Below are positions 11,576 through 24,365 of a stretch of DNA of 64,000 nt, in pieces (position 1 is the stretch's first letter; each line of letters starts with the position of its first letter). A model generated the notes under the pieces. That model saw nothing but the letters and a program-made list of their open reading frames with translations, made no database searches and was not told where the DNA came from. The position numbers were made by a program, and so were the translations under genes. The DNA lies in contig CM030704.1 in NCBI GenBank assembly GCA_017979445.1, positions 11,081,658 through 11,145,657 of the forward strand, read 5' to 3'. The stretch comes from Akebia trifoliata (taxonomy: Eukaryota; Streptophyta; Magnoliopsida; Ranunculales; Lardizabalaceae).

Positions 11576-12304
11576 TCGTTCTTTGGATTTCACTATCATG
11601 TCATCCACATAGACCTCGACCTCCTTGTGTATCATGTCGTGCAATAAGGTCGTAGCTGCTCTCTGATAGGTAGTCCCATCGTTCTTCAAACCGAAAGGCA
11701 TGACTTTGTAGCAAAATGTTTCCCATTACGTGATGAATGATGTCTTTTGCATGTCACGAGGGTCCATCTTTATCTGGTTGTACCCCGGAAACCCATCCAT
11801 AAACGAAAGTATGGTGTGCCCTACGGTATTATCGACCAATACATCTATGTGAGGCAACGGAAAACTATCTTTTGGACTGGCCTTATTTAAATCTCTGAAG
11901 TCCACGCACATTCTCACTTTCCCATCTTTTTTGGGAACTGGGACTACATTAGCAATCCATTCTAGGTACTCCACCACTTCCAAGAATCCAGCATTGATCT
12001 ACTTAGTGACCTCTTCTTTAATCTTCAAAGTCCATTCTGGCTTCATACATTGGAGTTTCTGCTTTACTGGCCAAGCATCTGGATGCAATGGAATCCGATG
12101 TTGGACGATATCTGTACTTATTCCTGGCATGTCCTCATAAGACCAAGTGAATACGTCTTTGAACTATCTGATTAAATCCACTATCCCTTTGCATTCATCG
12201 GGAGATAAGGTGACTCCAATTTGAATCTCTTGAGGAATATCTTTAGTTCCAAGATTGACTAGTTCTGTTTTTTCCATTATAGGTTGAGCCCGACGTTCAT
12301 CTTC
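11576..12304 (-). pseudogene. Reverse transcriptase remnant (element M)
   Basis: Minus-strand translation gives a Ty3-gypsy RT N-terminal half: linker (ERRAQPIMEKTELVNLGT), TWSYEDMPG, then KKDGKVRMCVDFRDLNKASP, GYNQIKM, MPFGLKN and the catalytic YVDDMIVKSKE (the YVDD box). In-frame stops occur near 12302, 12164, 11999 and 11728. The remainder of RT, RNase H and integrase is lost at the junction with LTR N at 11576. RT would copy the element's RNA into DNA in cytoplasmic particles; this copy cannot. It is the only RT in the window. Confidence 0.95.
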
Positions 12305-13333
12305 TTATTCAAGTAGTTTAATTAATTCGATAGGAGTTTCTTCATCAGAATATTCATCCTTCGAAGTCAGATTATCAGTTAAATCATTATTGCACTCGGG
12401 GTAATCAGAAACTTCTTCTATTTCATTAAAGATAGATGGGGTGACAGGATTTACTACAGACTCGACAGACACATCATGACTAGACCCAACATACAACAAA
12501 GGACTCATTACATGGTAATTGGAAAGAAACCCGACTGCGGGTGTGATTACAGACTGTGGGTTTTCAGCACCATTATTGACTGACAAGACTGACACGTTTC
12601 CTTCTTCGAGAAACATTTGAGCAATATTGAGTGAATCCACAGTTGTCTGCCAATCATCTACTCCTTCGAGTTCTTTAGATGCTTCGTCTTCTTCCTTGTC
12701 AGGCCAACTCATTCCAAAGAAAAACTCAAATCCCGGTTGATGGGTACCCATGAGGTGATCGATGAAAGGTTCTGAAAAATCACAATAAGGAAAATCTTCC
12801 CTTACTTTTACGAAGCATCCATTAAGGGTTTTACGATAAAGCTTAATGTTGATTAGATAGATGACATGCCTTTGCCTCCTCGCATTCGCCTTATCTTTCC
12901 TTATCTTCCAATATCGGGCCCAGTCTTCCTTGGTAGGTTCGTACCCCAATCCGATTGTCCCAACTATTTCTTGAATGGCTAGTGCAACTTTAATCCCTTG
13001 TTGTCTACGACCCAAGCCCATGCCTGGGAAAAATCTCATGCTTTTGAACATGCTAGCCACACAACAACTGAACGTATTATCGATAGGTACCAGTTCTTTC
13101 GTATAATCATCCCACTGAACAGCATGAATATTTTCAAATTCAAACTTGCTGAGTTGTATTTCTTTTTGTTCGGGTTGAATTTCAAACAACGATTTATCTT
13201 TGGTTTCTATTTCGTTCACAGTCCCCATAATTTCGGCATCCCCATGAAGTGTGATCACCAAACCGTCCTTGATAAATTTAATCTTCTGATGCAAAGTAGA
13301 AGGTACAGCCTTGATCTAGCAGCCACAGTCTCC
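12305..13333 (-). pseudogene. Gypsy polyprotein with G-patch motif (element M)
   Basis: A 329-codon open frame. It starts with HQKIKFIKDGLVITLHGD, the sequence that follows the protease domain in this lineage. Near residue 90 it has FFPGMGLGRRQQG, a G-patch-like glycine motif, then IGLGYEPTKEDW. An acidic spacer (SWPDKEEDEASKEL, DSLNIAQMFLEE) leads toward RT. Upstream, at 13290-13335, a short LLGR-like segment shows that the protease and this part were one frame now separated by a small frameshift. The annotated Met is internal, so the start is not a true start. The G-patch in this position is typical of Tat-lineage elements. Confidence 0.9.
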
Positions 13334-14410
13334 CTAGTAATAGTTGAAAGATGACTGAATATCTAAGACTTGGCATTCCACAAGGAAGTCTGCTATACCC
13401 GTGGATATTCGTAGCTGCAAAGTCCCTAGTATATCCCTTTTCGTATTATCATAAGCTCTGACGCCTTGGCTAGTTGGTTTGAAGTCATCTGTCTTGAACC
13501 CGAGGCAAGTAGCGATCTTCAGAGGACAGACATTTAATGCACTTTCATTATCTACCAAGACTAGAGGGACTCTCATTCCGTTGTAGTCAACGGTGATATG
13601 CAACAATTTTGTGTGGCTCGGCCCTTCTTTCGGAAGATATGAATCTGAGAAGGACAGACTATTTTCAGCATAGGTTGCCCTTGCTATACTGGCTAATTGA
13701 TCCAGAGATGTGTCGAGGGAAACTTGGGTTGCGCTTAATGCTTTGAGAACAGCTTCCCTATGAGTTGTGGAGGCCATGAGCAAACCCCAAACTGAAATGT
13801 TGGCGCCTGCCTTTTTTAGTTGTTTGATCACAACATCATCCTCTTCAATGGTTTCTTGGATGGGGTCCACTTTTTCCTTCCTTGCCAAGGTCGCTGGATT
13901 GTCAACGCTAAGTTCCGGTGGCTTAAAGACTCTCTCTCCTTGTGTCATGTGCTTAACTTCATCACAAGAGAGTGGAAATGGCTTGTCTTCTACGGCCAAT
14001 AGGTAGGGATCTTCATCTGTTACAGAGAATGGGCTTTTCGAGATCATTTGTGCCAAGAGGTGGCTGGTATATGATGGGCTATCGTAACGAGGTGGGGATA
14101 GACAATATGATTCATCTTCAGTTAGATCAAATGGCTCATGGCTTGTGGCATAGACCTCATTATTGAAAGCTATTCCAACAAGAGGATAACTGGGTGGTTT
14201 GGCGTAGATTGGGTAGATGAGAGAAGTTGGGTCGAATGATAGTTGGGTGTTGGAGACCATATTCAATGTTGGCGGAGGTTGATAAGCAGGTAGTGGATTG
14301 GTAGTGACATTTGGCTGTGTTGGGGTAGGAATGATGACTTTTTTTATCATCAATGAGATTTTGGATGGCATGGCGAAGAGAGATGCAACGGTCAGTATGA
14401 TGACTAGGGC
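13334..14410 (-). pseudogene. Gag C-end and aspartic protease remnant (element M)
   Basis: The 364-codon frame begins in sequence derived from PBS and gag: in another frame the first part reads TDRCISLRHAIQNLID, the end of the gag zinc-knuckle region, so there is a frameshift near 14330. A proline-rich linker follows (PTQPNVTTNPLPAYQ), then an acidic region, and at the C-terminus a retropepsin-like domain: HITVDYNGMRVPLVLVDNES, ALNVCPLKIA, ILGTLQLRIS. The active-site triplet reads DNE where this lineage normally has DNG or DTG, so catalysis is probably lost even apart from the frameshifts. The leader and most of gag are deleted between the LTR end at 14429 and this segment. Confidence 0.88.
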
Positions 14411-14859
14411 TTTGACCAGATCGTCCATTGAATAGCGGACTAGGGGTCCGATCTACGTATCTCGGGGATTTTTAAGAGAATAGGGAGTCGCCACCTAGTT
14501 TAGGTCTAGGAACCAAAATTAATTCCAAATGGATATGGGTCGGTCCGTGGATCAGAGAGATGGGTAAGGGGTCAGGTTACGAATTTCGGAAGGTGTTAGC
14601 CACCGAACCCGCCTGATCAAGATGATCAGTCTCTACTACGATCCAAAAATATCATACGGTTAACATTCAAAGACTAAAAGTCAAATTAGGGTCCAATCAT
14701 CATCAAATTGCATCGGATTTACTAAAAAAATCCTACGATTAAAACAATTACATGATTTAATGAAGCATACATAACACCAAAATTTAATGGATCAATTCGA
14801 TCATATTTTGAACAATACAAAATCAATTTTCAATGCCGCGCATATAGGATTAGTGAATT

Positions 14860-15480
14860 GGCTCATTGACGATATTTTATCAAAGAGATTCGATTTTTGA
14901 ACCATTACGTGCATTAAATTCAGTGGGTTAACTCACAAATTTTGAGTTGTCACATGTATTAAATCGGTGAGTTAACCACGTGCCTAATTTTAAAATAAAA
15001 TCGATTCAAATTTTCAATATCCCCAAAATCAGCGAGTCGACTCACAATTTGTTAACCAAAAGAATCCTAATTTTTTGAATTGCCACGTGTATTAAATTGG
15101 TGATTTAAGCCACGTGCCTAATTTTAAAAAAATTCGATTCGAATTCTCAATGTCTCCAAAATCAGCGAGTCGACTTGCAATTTTTATATCATAAGAATCA
15201 CAATTTTTTTTTCGAAATCGCCACGTGTCCTAAAATCAGTGAGTTAACTCACAAATTTTGAGTTGCCACGCTTCCTAAAATCAGTGGGTTAACACACAAA
15301 TTTTGAGTTTCCACGTGTCTAAAATCAGTGGGTTAACTCACAAATTTTGAGTTGCCACGTGTCCTAAAATCAGTGGGTTAACTCACAAATTTTGAGTTGC
15401 CACGCGTCCTAAAATCAGTGCGTTAACACACAAATTTTGAGTTGTCACGTGTCCTAAAATCAGTGGGCCAACTCGTTCAA
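14860..15480. repeat. LTR tandem array with seven G-box hexamers
   Basis: Imperfect repeats of AAAATCAGTGGGTTAACTCAC, then AAATTTTGAGTTGCCACGTG. The best copies lie at 15210-15480 with a period of about 45-48 bp. The palindrome CACGTG occurs at 14977, 15084, 15111, 15222, 15312, 15356 and 15446. In two copies (15222 and 15356) the minus strand reads GGACACGTGGC, the classical ABA-response element/G-box form. The repeat lies in the distal part of M's LTR. Confidence 0.8.
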
Positions 15481-16213
15481 TTTTATGGGAAATTTCGATT
15501 TCCAATGCACATGAAAATTAGCGAGTTGACTCATTGATTTTCCTTAAAAAATTCGATTTCTTAATTTGTCATGCATGAAAAATTCATGAGTTGATTAATT
15601 TCAATATTTGCGACTTGGCTAAAAAAAATATCGATGAATCTACTTGAAAATATGAACACCCAATGAGCCAATCCACCAACTTGATATAAGCGAGTTAATT
15701 CAATTAATCTAAAAATGGACGAATCAATCTATTAATAGCTTGGAATTGTAAAGATTGCCATGGCGCCACGCATACCTCGAAAATCAGTGAATTGATTCAA
15801 ATGCATTAAAAAAGCGATCGAGAATGGAATAAATAAATATAAAAATAAATAAAAATAAACGAAACAAAGGCAAAAATAATTCTCCTAACCTATCAATAAA
15901 CAAATTAACAACATACATATTCTCCTATCCTATTGATATATGAAAATAAACAACAACAAAAAAAAAAGTAAAATAAAATAAAATTTTTGAAAAAAAGAAA
16001 ATATATATATGGAAACGCATTTAAAAAAATAGTTTAACCTAATGAATATGCGAAGATAAATAAATAAGAAAAACATAGAAACATTATACAAAAAAAGCAA
16101 AATGTAAAAAAGACTAAAAAAAAAAACTTACTTATAGCATGAAGCAATATCAACTGGATTCCTTCAGGTCCAATTCGGAGACTCGCGAGTACTTGCCGTT
16201 GCGGGTACACAAG

Positions 16214-16217
<4 letters not shown>

Positions 16218-16291
<74 letters not shown>
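16218..16291. repeat. (GA)n microsatellite in LTR M
   Basis: About 37 GA dinucleotides, nearly uninterrupted. Further GA-rich purine tracts follow at 16480-16500 and 16770-16830. Confidence 0.97.
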
Positions 16292-16296
<5 letters not shown>

Positions 16297-18386
16297 AGAA
16301 GATGGAGCTGCTGGTTCTTCTCTCTTTGTTTTTTTTTTTTTTTGAGTTGCAGGTTTTTTAAAAAATGGCAGCCACCAAAAAAAATGTTTTTTTCTATTTT
16401 TTCTTTTGTGTAATGGAAAGGAAGAAGATAAGGAAGGGTAGAGGTAGGGGCTGTAATGGTTTGTAAGAAATGAGGTGCAACAAGAGAGAGAGAAAAGAGA
16501 GGTGCTGCTTTTTTTTTTTTTTGGAAATTTTTTTTTTAAGAGAGAGATGTTGGAGATTGGGTTTAATGGTGAAAAGAAGAAGGGTTGGGATCTTCATGGA
16601 GGTAAGATAGTGGCTGAGTTTATCGATGAGGAAAAGGATAGTTGTAGGTTTTTTTTTTGGAGAAGATGATGGAGCAATTTTTTAAAAAAAATAATTGAAT
16701 GCAGCCAAAAAAAACCATGTCATCTATCCTTTGCTCCCCTTATGTTTTATAATGGTCTCCTTCATCAAAACGTGAGAGAGGGAGAGAGGGAGAGAGGGGG
16801 AGAGGTGTGGGCTGTTATGGATAAATGGGAGAGAGGACGTGGGAGGGGTCCGTTGGTGTTTGGAGAAGAAGGAGAGGAAACGTGTTGTTTTTTTTGTTTT
16901 TTGTTTTTGTTTTTTTTTTTAAGAATGAGAGAGGGGGATTCCATGCTACTCGTACTAATGGTAGCCTACTACTGTTGAGTTGTGATTGGTTAATGAATTG
17001 ATTTTGCTTCCGATTGGTTGATTTCGAATTTTTTTTTATTTTAGTCGACATTTTGATTTGAAATTTAATTTGATGTTTTAAATTACATTAGAATTTGTAT
17101 TTGATTTTAAATTTTGAATTTCGATTAGAATTTAATCTGAATTTTGATATTAAATTTGGTTGTTGGTTGATTTGATTTTAATTTTTGATTGGTTGATCGT
17201 TCGATTTTAATTTTATTTTTACATTTTAATTGGTTGGGTGATTTTCAATTTGATTTTAATTTGAGTTTTAATTGTTTAATTTGAATTTAATTTTTAATTT
17301 AACGGGTTGATTAATTTGCATTTTAATTTGAAATTTAAATTGATTTTAATTTTTAATTGGTCGGTTGATTGGATTTCGATTGGTTGAGTTTTGAGTTTTA
17401 ATTTGATTTTAGATTGGGTTCGATTTTAAATTTTAAATTTATTGATAGAATTTGAGTTTAATTTTGATGGTTGATTACTTGAAAATTTTATTTTGGTTGA
17501 TCGAATTTTTTTATTATTTTTATTTTTATTTGAATTTTTTTTTGATTGGATTTAATTGTTCGATTTTAATTTTAGTTGTTTGATTTTAATTTTAATTTTT
17601 TGGATTTTTTAATTTGAATTGTTTAATTTTTAATTTGAATTTTATTTTTAGTTTAGATTGGATTTCAATTTACATCGTCCTAGGGTTCGGGATCTCTAAA
17701 TTGAAAAGTTGGATATTGAGGGGTATTTTGGTCTTTTGGTGATTTTTACAGATTTTTCTCGAACTTCTCTGTTTTTATCGATTTGGATTTCGTTAGACTC
17801 GAAATCACATTATGGGTGCAATGGAGGTACTTTCGAGATTTTTCAGAGGTCCGAGGTATATGAGGGGTATTTTCGTTATTTTGATGATTTCTTTTACAAA
17901 TTTTTATAAATTTCTCTGTTTTCATCGATTTGGGTTCCGTTAGACTCGAAATCACGTTCTGAGTGCAATGGAGGTACTTTCGAGACTTTTTGGAGATCCA
18001 AAATTTATGAAGAGTATTTTCGTCATTTTGATGATTTTTTACAGATTTTTTTGAATTTTATCGTAAGGTTTCTTTCAGTCACTTTGTGAGTATTTCTAAG
18101 TTTTAAAATTATATTTTTCTAGCGTAGCGAGGTCTCTAAGTTATCGAATTGTGTAACGAACCTATGCGTACGTGCTTACTAGGTCGGGTGTAAGGTGTAG
18201 CGATCCTAAGTGTGCGTAAATTTCTAGGTCGAATAGTGACGAGTAGGGGGGATGAAAAGACTAGAAACGGAACGAATCAAGCAATACTCACAAGCCTTCG
18301 AGTTCTTTTATATTCATCATTAGGAATCCACCAAAATCGGGTGACGAATTGTCGAATTCGGCAGATGCAATAATGGGGTGTCTACA

Positions 18387-20773
18387 CCCATCGATTTAAA
18401 ATTGAAAATCCAATCATCAATGAGAAACCATAAAGGTGAGTAGCGTAGGATCCCCACCCCCCATTCTTAAAAAAAAATGTTTTAAGAAAAACAGAGAAAG
18501 AAAATAATAATAAAAAACGATGGCAGCCCCACGTTTTCTTTGTTTTTGCTCTCTTCTTCTCCAACTTTTCCTCTTCCCCACACCCTCAGCTCTCTCTTTT
18601 CCACTATTTTCTCACGTACTCCGTTCATTCTCCTTCTCTTGAACAGCAACAAAAAGAGAAAAAAAAAAGTAACTTACCTATTTTTTTCCTCCACAGAAGC
18701 CACTTCCCAACACCCCACGTTCTCCACCCTTTCCACGTCCTCAATCCTCTCTCTAGATCACCCTCTCTTCTCCCTACATTTCTATTCTCTATATAAACTC
18801 ACGGTTGTCCCACGTTTTAAAGGAGGAAAAAAAAAGATTTGTCACGTTTTTATCTTCTTGAGAGTACACAGCAACAGCAGCAGCAGCCCTACCTTGAGCA
18901 CATTCCACCATTAAAACCAGCGTCCCACTCTCCTCTCCTTTAACTTGTAGCGCCCCCCATTCATCACATTTTTCTCCAACAGCCATACTTTTATCAAGTT
19001 CTTTTTTTGCCATTAAACTATTCTCCAACAGCCACACCATCATCACGTTTTCTGCCATTATACCTTATTGCGCCCATCTCCATTATAACACACACACAGC
19101 CAACCCTCTAACATCCTCTACATCTATAGTCAGTCCTCTCTTCAAAATGTGGCCGCTGCAGCCATATCTCAGCCATCCATTCTCTCTCACGTTCTATCTA
19201 TAACAACCAACCCTCAATCTTCTCTTTGACCCACTACTACAACACTTACGAGAATACCTCTCTCTCTTTGACGTCTCTGATTTTCTTGGATATCCCATAG
19301 TGGTCGTAATCTCATCTTCTTCCTACATTCTTTGACGTCACATGTTATTTTGAGATTTTTTTGAAGGAATCCAAATAATTATTCGGTGAAGGTAATTTCT
19401 ATTTATTTTATTTTTGATTACTTATTTTTTTTTCGGCATCCGATTTGATTCATCGATTTTTGGTATACATGGCAATCTTTGAGTTTTCGAAATATTAGTA
19501 GATCGATTTGCCCATTTTTGGTGTTGATAGATTGATTGAATTAACTCTCATCCATCAAGTGGGTGGACCGGCTCATTGGGTTTTAATATTATCGAGTCGA
19601 CTCATCGATTTTTGATGTTATTGGACAATTCACTAATATTGACATTAATCAACTCACTGATTTTTTTGTGTATACGAAAAATTTAAAATCGATTTTCTCA
19701 ATAAATATCTACAAGTCAACTCACTGATTGTTGTGTGCGTTGGAAATTCAAAATCAAAATTTTCAATAAAAATGCGTGGGTTAACTCATTTATTTTGGTG
19801 CACATGGCGATTCGAAAAATCAAATTTCTTTGATTAAAATTATTGAGTCGACTCACTGATTTTTGTGTGCATTGAAAGTTTAAAATCAAAATTTTCTATG
19901 AAATTATTGAGTTGACTCACTGATTTTAGTGTATGTGGCATTAAAAATCGATTTCATACTTTTCAAAATAACAATGGCGCACGTGGTGATTTAAAAAATT
20001 ATATTTCCTAGATTAAAAACACTGATTTTGGCGCACGTGGTGATTTAAAAAATCAAACTTCTTTGATTAAAATTGTTGAGTCGACTCATTGATTTTATTG
20101 TACGTGGCATTAAAAATCGATTTTAATACTTTTCAAGATGTAACCGAACCAATTTACTAATTGTTGAGTCGACTCACTGATTTTTGAGCACATGGCATTA
20201 AAAATTGATTTCATACTTTTCAAAATGTGACGAATTGATTCATTAATTTTTTGTGCAACGTAAACTTTATCAATCGTAGGATTCCACTATGCGAGATTCG
20301 AAGAATTCACGTGATAAAGATAAGTTTTGAAAAAATCATTGTTTACGTAAATTTGGAGATTCATGTAAACTCGAATTTTTCATTGTTTTGGGGACTTTCT
20401 AAAATCATGTAATATTTGAGAAAAATTTTAGACGTGAGATTTGTTTAACACCTTTGATATAAATTGATGATGATGGGACTCTAGTTTGACCTTAGTTTTT
20501 TTTTCACTTGTTGACCACAAGATAGTTTGGATCATAGTAGAGACTGGTCATATCAATCAGGCGGGTTCGATGCTTAACACTTTCCGCAACCCGTAATCTA
20601 ACCCTTTACCTATTTCTCTTACTCGTAGACTAATCCGATCCATTTTGAAGTTATCTATGGTTCCTAGACCTAAACTAGGTGGTTGATGACTCCCTATTCT
20701 TTAAAAATCTCTGATTTACCAAACGAACCCCTTACTTGTTATTTTGCGAAGAAATGGGATTACGACGATTTCA
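18387..20773 (+). mobile_element. LTR N, 3' part (+ orientation)
   Basis: Continues LTR N after element M. It aligns inversely with M's LTR: GTAGCGTAGGATCCCCAC matches the complement of about 16935-16955; ACTCACTGATTTTTGTGTGC repeats (19600-20250) match the 14860-15480 array; GCGGGTTCGATGCTTAACACTTTCCGCAACCCGTAA and CTAAACTAGGTGG match the 14490-14620 blocks. It ends CGATTTCA at 20773, followed by AGTAG (20774-20778), the right copy of the target duplication whose left copy is 11155-11159. Confidence 0.85.
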
Positions 20774-20996
20774 AGTAGGCATCCTCAACTTGATTTACAA
20801 TCTCAATGAGGGACTAAAAGATAGGAAGGTATTGAGGCATCAAGTACTTGGCATAATTTGGAGTAAGATTCTTGAGGAAGATCTTGACTTGTTCCTTCTC
20901 TTGAGGTCGATCTCATAATTGAGTAGTTTTAGCTCTCCATCGAGTAATGAACTCAATAAAGGTTTCCCTAGAATTCTGTTTGGTCGTTTCTAAATC
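20774..20996 (-). pseudogene. gag central fragment of element D
   Basis: Aligns with 52545-52765 of element C's gag. The minus strand encodes the degenerate counterpart of the segment from ETFTNFIARWRAKAAQLWDR through NLTPNYVKYLMPQYLPTF to NQVEDAYSS. It is interrupted at 20996 by the insertion 20997-24365, flanked by AAATC. Confidence 0.85.
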
Positions 20997-23900
20997 TGTG
21001 ACACCCCGTCAAACGCTAACACAAATCCCAATGCCAAATCTCAAGGTACCAGGTGACACCTCGAAATTTTGGCATGGCCTCCTCTAAATATGTTAGTGTT
21101 CAACGGAACACAACACTTGATAATCCAATATATAACAAAACCTATATATACAGATGCAAACATAGGAATTTAATAGCGGAAGACTAATTACATCTAACAT
21201 GTAAGTAGATCAGAGTACGGAAGATTTAACAATATACAGGCTTACCAAAATACTCTCTCTAACATAGGCCTAAACTCTCAATCCAAAAATCTACATACAT
21301 CTTGGATGAAACTGACAACACTAAGGGATGTAACCTTACTCTCACCAGGCAATAGACTCTGATTGTCGATCTGACAGATCAGATACTCCTCAATTACTGA
21401 CTCTACGCCTGTCTCGGTAACTGCAAGTGCTGAAACTAAAAAAAATAGGAAAGAAAGGGTGAGTAACGAGAGGTACCCAGTAAGTCCACAATCAATTCCT
21501 CCTAATAACCATTCCTAAACATGATCGAATAAAGCATATTGAACATTTTAAATCATGCAAGATTTTACAGAATAAAATATGATCAACTGGTACATATAGC
21601 TAGGGATGAGCAACTAAACGGTTTAAAAGTTACACATAGCATCAATCATCCATACTCATTATACATTTTCCATTTTATGCAAATACAGTTGACAACGTTG
21701 AAATAATAGACATATTTTTCAGTTTATAATTCGAAATATAATAATAGATACATAGTACAAGTGGTGGAGTATTGGAATTAAAGAGTTGAGATTTACCACT
21801 GGATCGCTCCCAGTCGGGACATGATATTCCTCAATAACATTGTAGTTCTTGATTTTGTGGCTGGTCGTTGTTTACTACGCTTGCGGAACCATTTATCCGG
21901 TTCAAGCTGGCCATTTGACGTAATCGTAAGCAATGGGTCTCTTTTCGATGTGTGAGAACGTTTGACTACAACTAGATTATTAGTAATCACTGACTAATCA
22001 TCTTCGTCTATGCCTATCAGACGTGCATGTGATTCCCAAATGACATTCCACTCGTATACGACCACATTTACAATACACGTTCACTGGTAAAGATAAGAAA
22101 GGAATGAACCCAGATTCCAATTGTGACTCCACTCTCATACGCATCCCATATCACGTATGAGCTTAGTGGTCCCTACCGTACATCCTAGGATAGTGCACCC
22201 TTTCGGATGATGTAACGCACTATCCCTTCAGGCATTCACAAACCCTTTAACAACTCACAAAATAGCTACGTATATATATGATTTTCATTTAAAACAAAAG
22301 AGAAATTAACAGAACAGGATTGAGAATGGATATCCAGTTCCTACCATGCAACTGTGGCCACCCGGCCTAAAAATAAATAACAGTACTCAGCGCTTGCACT
22401 AACATAATCGTAAATAAACATGCAACCCTTTCATTAATAACCTGGATATCCTTTTACCAACCTACATACAACATACAATGTAAAATGCAGACATCACCCC
22501 TTGGGTGTGATTCTTGCATTCTACCGTTCATCCCCTTTTTCATTCTCTCGACATTCTCACTTTTCATCTTTTCAAATCAAATCATTCATTTTCAATATTT
22601 CCAAGTTATTCTTGGTCTTTCCATCGAAAAACATCAAGGTTTATTCAAAACGAGGTCTCGGCGATGCACGGGACCAAAGCTGTTAAAAATAAGGAAAGCT
22701 AGTGAAAATTTTGGTTAAGTGTCAGAAACTCAAATTTTCAAAGTTCTCAAAATTGAAAATGGGTTTTTGGAAATGAAAATCTCGATCACGAGATTCGACA
22801 CCATATAGTTTTTGTAATCTAATTCAAAGTAATGCGAAAGTTATTACATTTTGAAAATTTACCGAAAACGTCGAAATCTACGTTTTGTTCTTGAAATCAA
22901 AATTTGGATTTTATTCCTTTGAGATTTGGATCTCGAAACCATTCCCATTGTTCTAAAATAGGGGGTAAAACCTTAATTTCATTAAAGAACTTAAAGTAAA
23001 TGGAAAGTAAAAATTAAATAGACATTTACTTTTTCTAATGAAATAAAGGGTGGGAAATCAAGTATAGGCAATGAAGAAGTCAAGGCAAGAGTCAGTGTCT
23101 GTTTCTGACTCATAAAAATGATGTCGGCTATAGAAGCTTGTTCTGTTGGTGGAACCGACGGTTCCTGCCGACAGAAGGATTTTATCGGCGACAGAATGCT
23201 CATCGGTAGGTGTCGGTGGGACCGACGGCATCTGCTGACAAAACTGAAACTTTGCGATTTTTGGGTTCTTTCAATCCATTTTTCGGGTCTTTCATCCGTT
23301 CTTCGAATCATTCAACCCACCCACAAATTTTAACATTTAAAATATAAATAAAATACATCAAATCTCTATTTCTAGCATGAATTTCAATTCAAACAAAGAT
23401 TTCTACGATTTAAAACAAACAATAAGTTTTGTTAAAACAACCTAAATGCACATTTCTGAAATCTAAGGTTACTACTAAGAATTGAGAGTCCCTTACCGTT
23501 GTGGACGCCAAGGATATAAGCTAGCACTACAAATCAAGGTTGGATGGCTCGAGAGTCGAGGTTGGACTGACTTGGGTGCAAAATAGGCGAGGGTTTGCAA
23601 AGTATTTGACGACGATGCTCTTCTTCGCTTCTACAATAAAGGGTAACTCTAACTCCTACTCGATGGAGCCTTTGGATGGAAGGTGTGGAGTTTCCTTCGC
23701 ACTATACGGCTGGTTATTGATGGAGGGTAAGGAAAACGAATGAGAATTGACAACTAAATATGGTGAAGTTGTAGCCCTCGTCGTGGCTGACAACTTTACC
23801 TTCTTCGTCGAGGTTCAATTTGGCCTCGATCACGCTAGAACTTGATGGAAATGGGTCGAAACCCTTGAATTGAAAAGTGGCTGTCGTTTGGTTCTATGGA

Positions 23901-24365
23901 GAAGAAGAGAAAATAATAAAAAGAAATCACTCTCTTTTAAATAAAAGGCTTGAGGGGTAAACTTGTAATTCTTTTTTCATTGTTCCTAGTTTTGACGACA
24001 ACTCGGCCATTCGGACTCGAAAAATGATGAACGAGTATTCCATTTCGAATAATTTTTTGCTACGGATCTAATGGTGATGTCAAATTTTTTTGATTCTCTC
24101 TCTAACGAAAATTTCACTGTTTGGATCCCACTTAACACGAAATTCGATGATTCTATAACTTTTCTATCTGAACTCGAATTCGAACTTACTTACAGGTTAA
24201 CGTATATATTTCAATCATTTTGAATCTAATGGCAAGGTCGATTTTTCTCAAAATTAATCATAGCAATATTCAAGTATTTTTCTCTAAGTCTCTCCTTCGA
24301 TATTTTCCTCCAAATCTCACCATTTAATTTCCTCGAGATATGAGTTGAAAATCCAGGGTATTAAA
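20997..24365 (+). mobile_element. Solo-LTR-like insertion in gag of D (3.37 kb)
   Basis: Starts TGTGACACCCCGTC and ends near CCAGGGTATTA, so the ends are imperfect inverted repeats of the LTR kind. It is flanked by AAATC at 20992-20996 and 24366-24370, and removing it restores the gag sequence exactly as in element C. No gag, protease, RT or integrase motif is visible, which suits a solo LTR. Internal features: GACCGACGGTTCCTGCCGAC with a related GACCGACGGCATCTGCTGAC (23150-23250), and CACCCGGCC near 22350. The long LTR with this head resembles Del/Tekay chromovirus LTRs; that family assignment is inference. Confidence 0.7.

Larger units (their letters stand above)
14429..18386 (-). mobile_element. 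LTR of element M (LTR type 2, ~3.96 kb)
   Basis: On the minus strand it starts TGTAGACACCCCATTATTGC at 18386 and ends ATTCA at 14429, followed by a PBS-like ATGGACGATCTGG that runs straight into gag-end sequence. It holds the GAGTCGCCACCTAGTTTAGG block (14486-14505), a G-box-rich tandem array (14860-15480), a GA microsatellite (16218-16291), GA-rich and T-rich tracts (16300-16960), a long AT-rich stretch of ATTTTAATTTGA repeats (17000-17660), and two or three ~150-bp modules with GGGGTATTTTCGT and CAATGGAGGTACTTTCGAG (17690-18010). Frames inside it are not protein-coding. Confidence 0.88.

Noticed and set aside
13767..14166. Plus-strand frames opposite the protease region
   Set aside because: Antisense shadows of the recognisable gag/protease coding sequence.
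16139..17051. Frames rich in Arg-Glu and Phe/Lys in the LTR of M
   Set aside because: Encoded by the GA microsatellite and T-runs; the surrounding region is a matched LTR.
18540..18914. 124-codon Ser/Pro/Thr-rich frame
   Set aside because: Lies in LTR N and is a pyrimidine-rich counterpart of GA-rich tracts of the M LTR; no motif.
22485..23333. Cluster of overlapping 60-106-codon frames
   Set aside because: All lie inside the solo-LTR-like insertion; no frame shows a recognisable domain.
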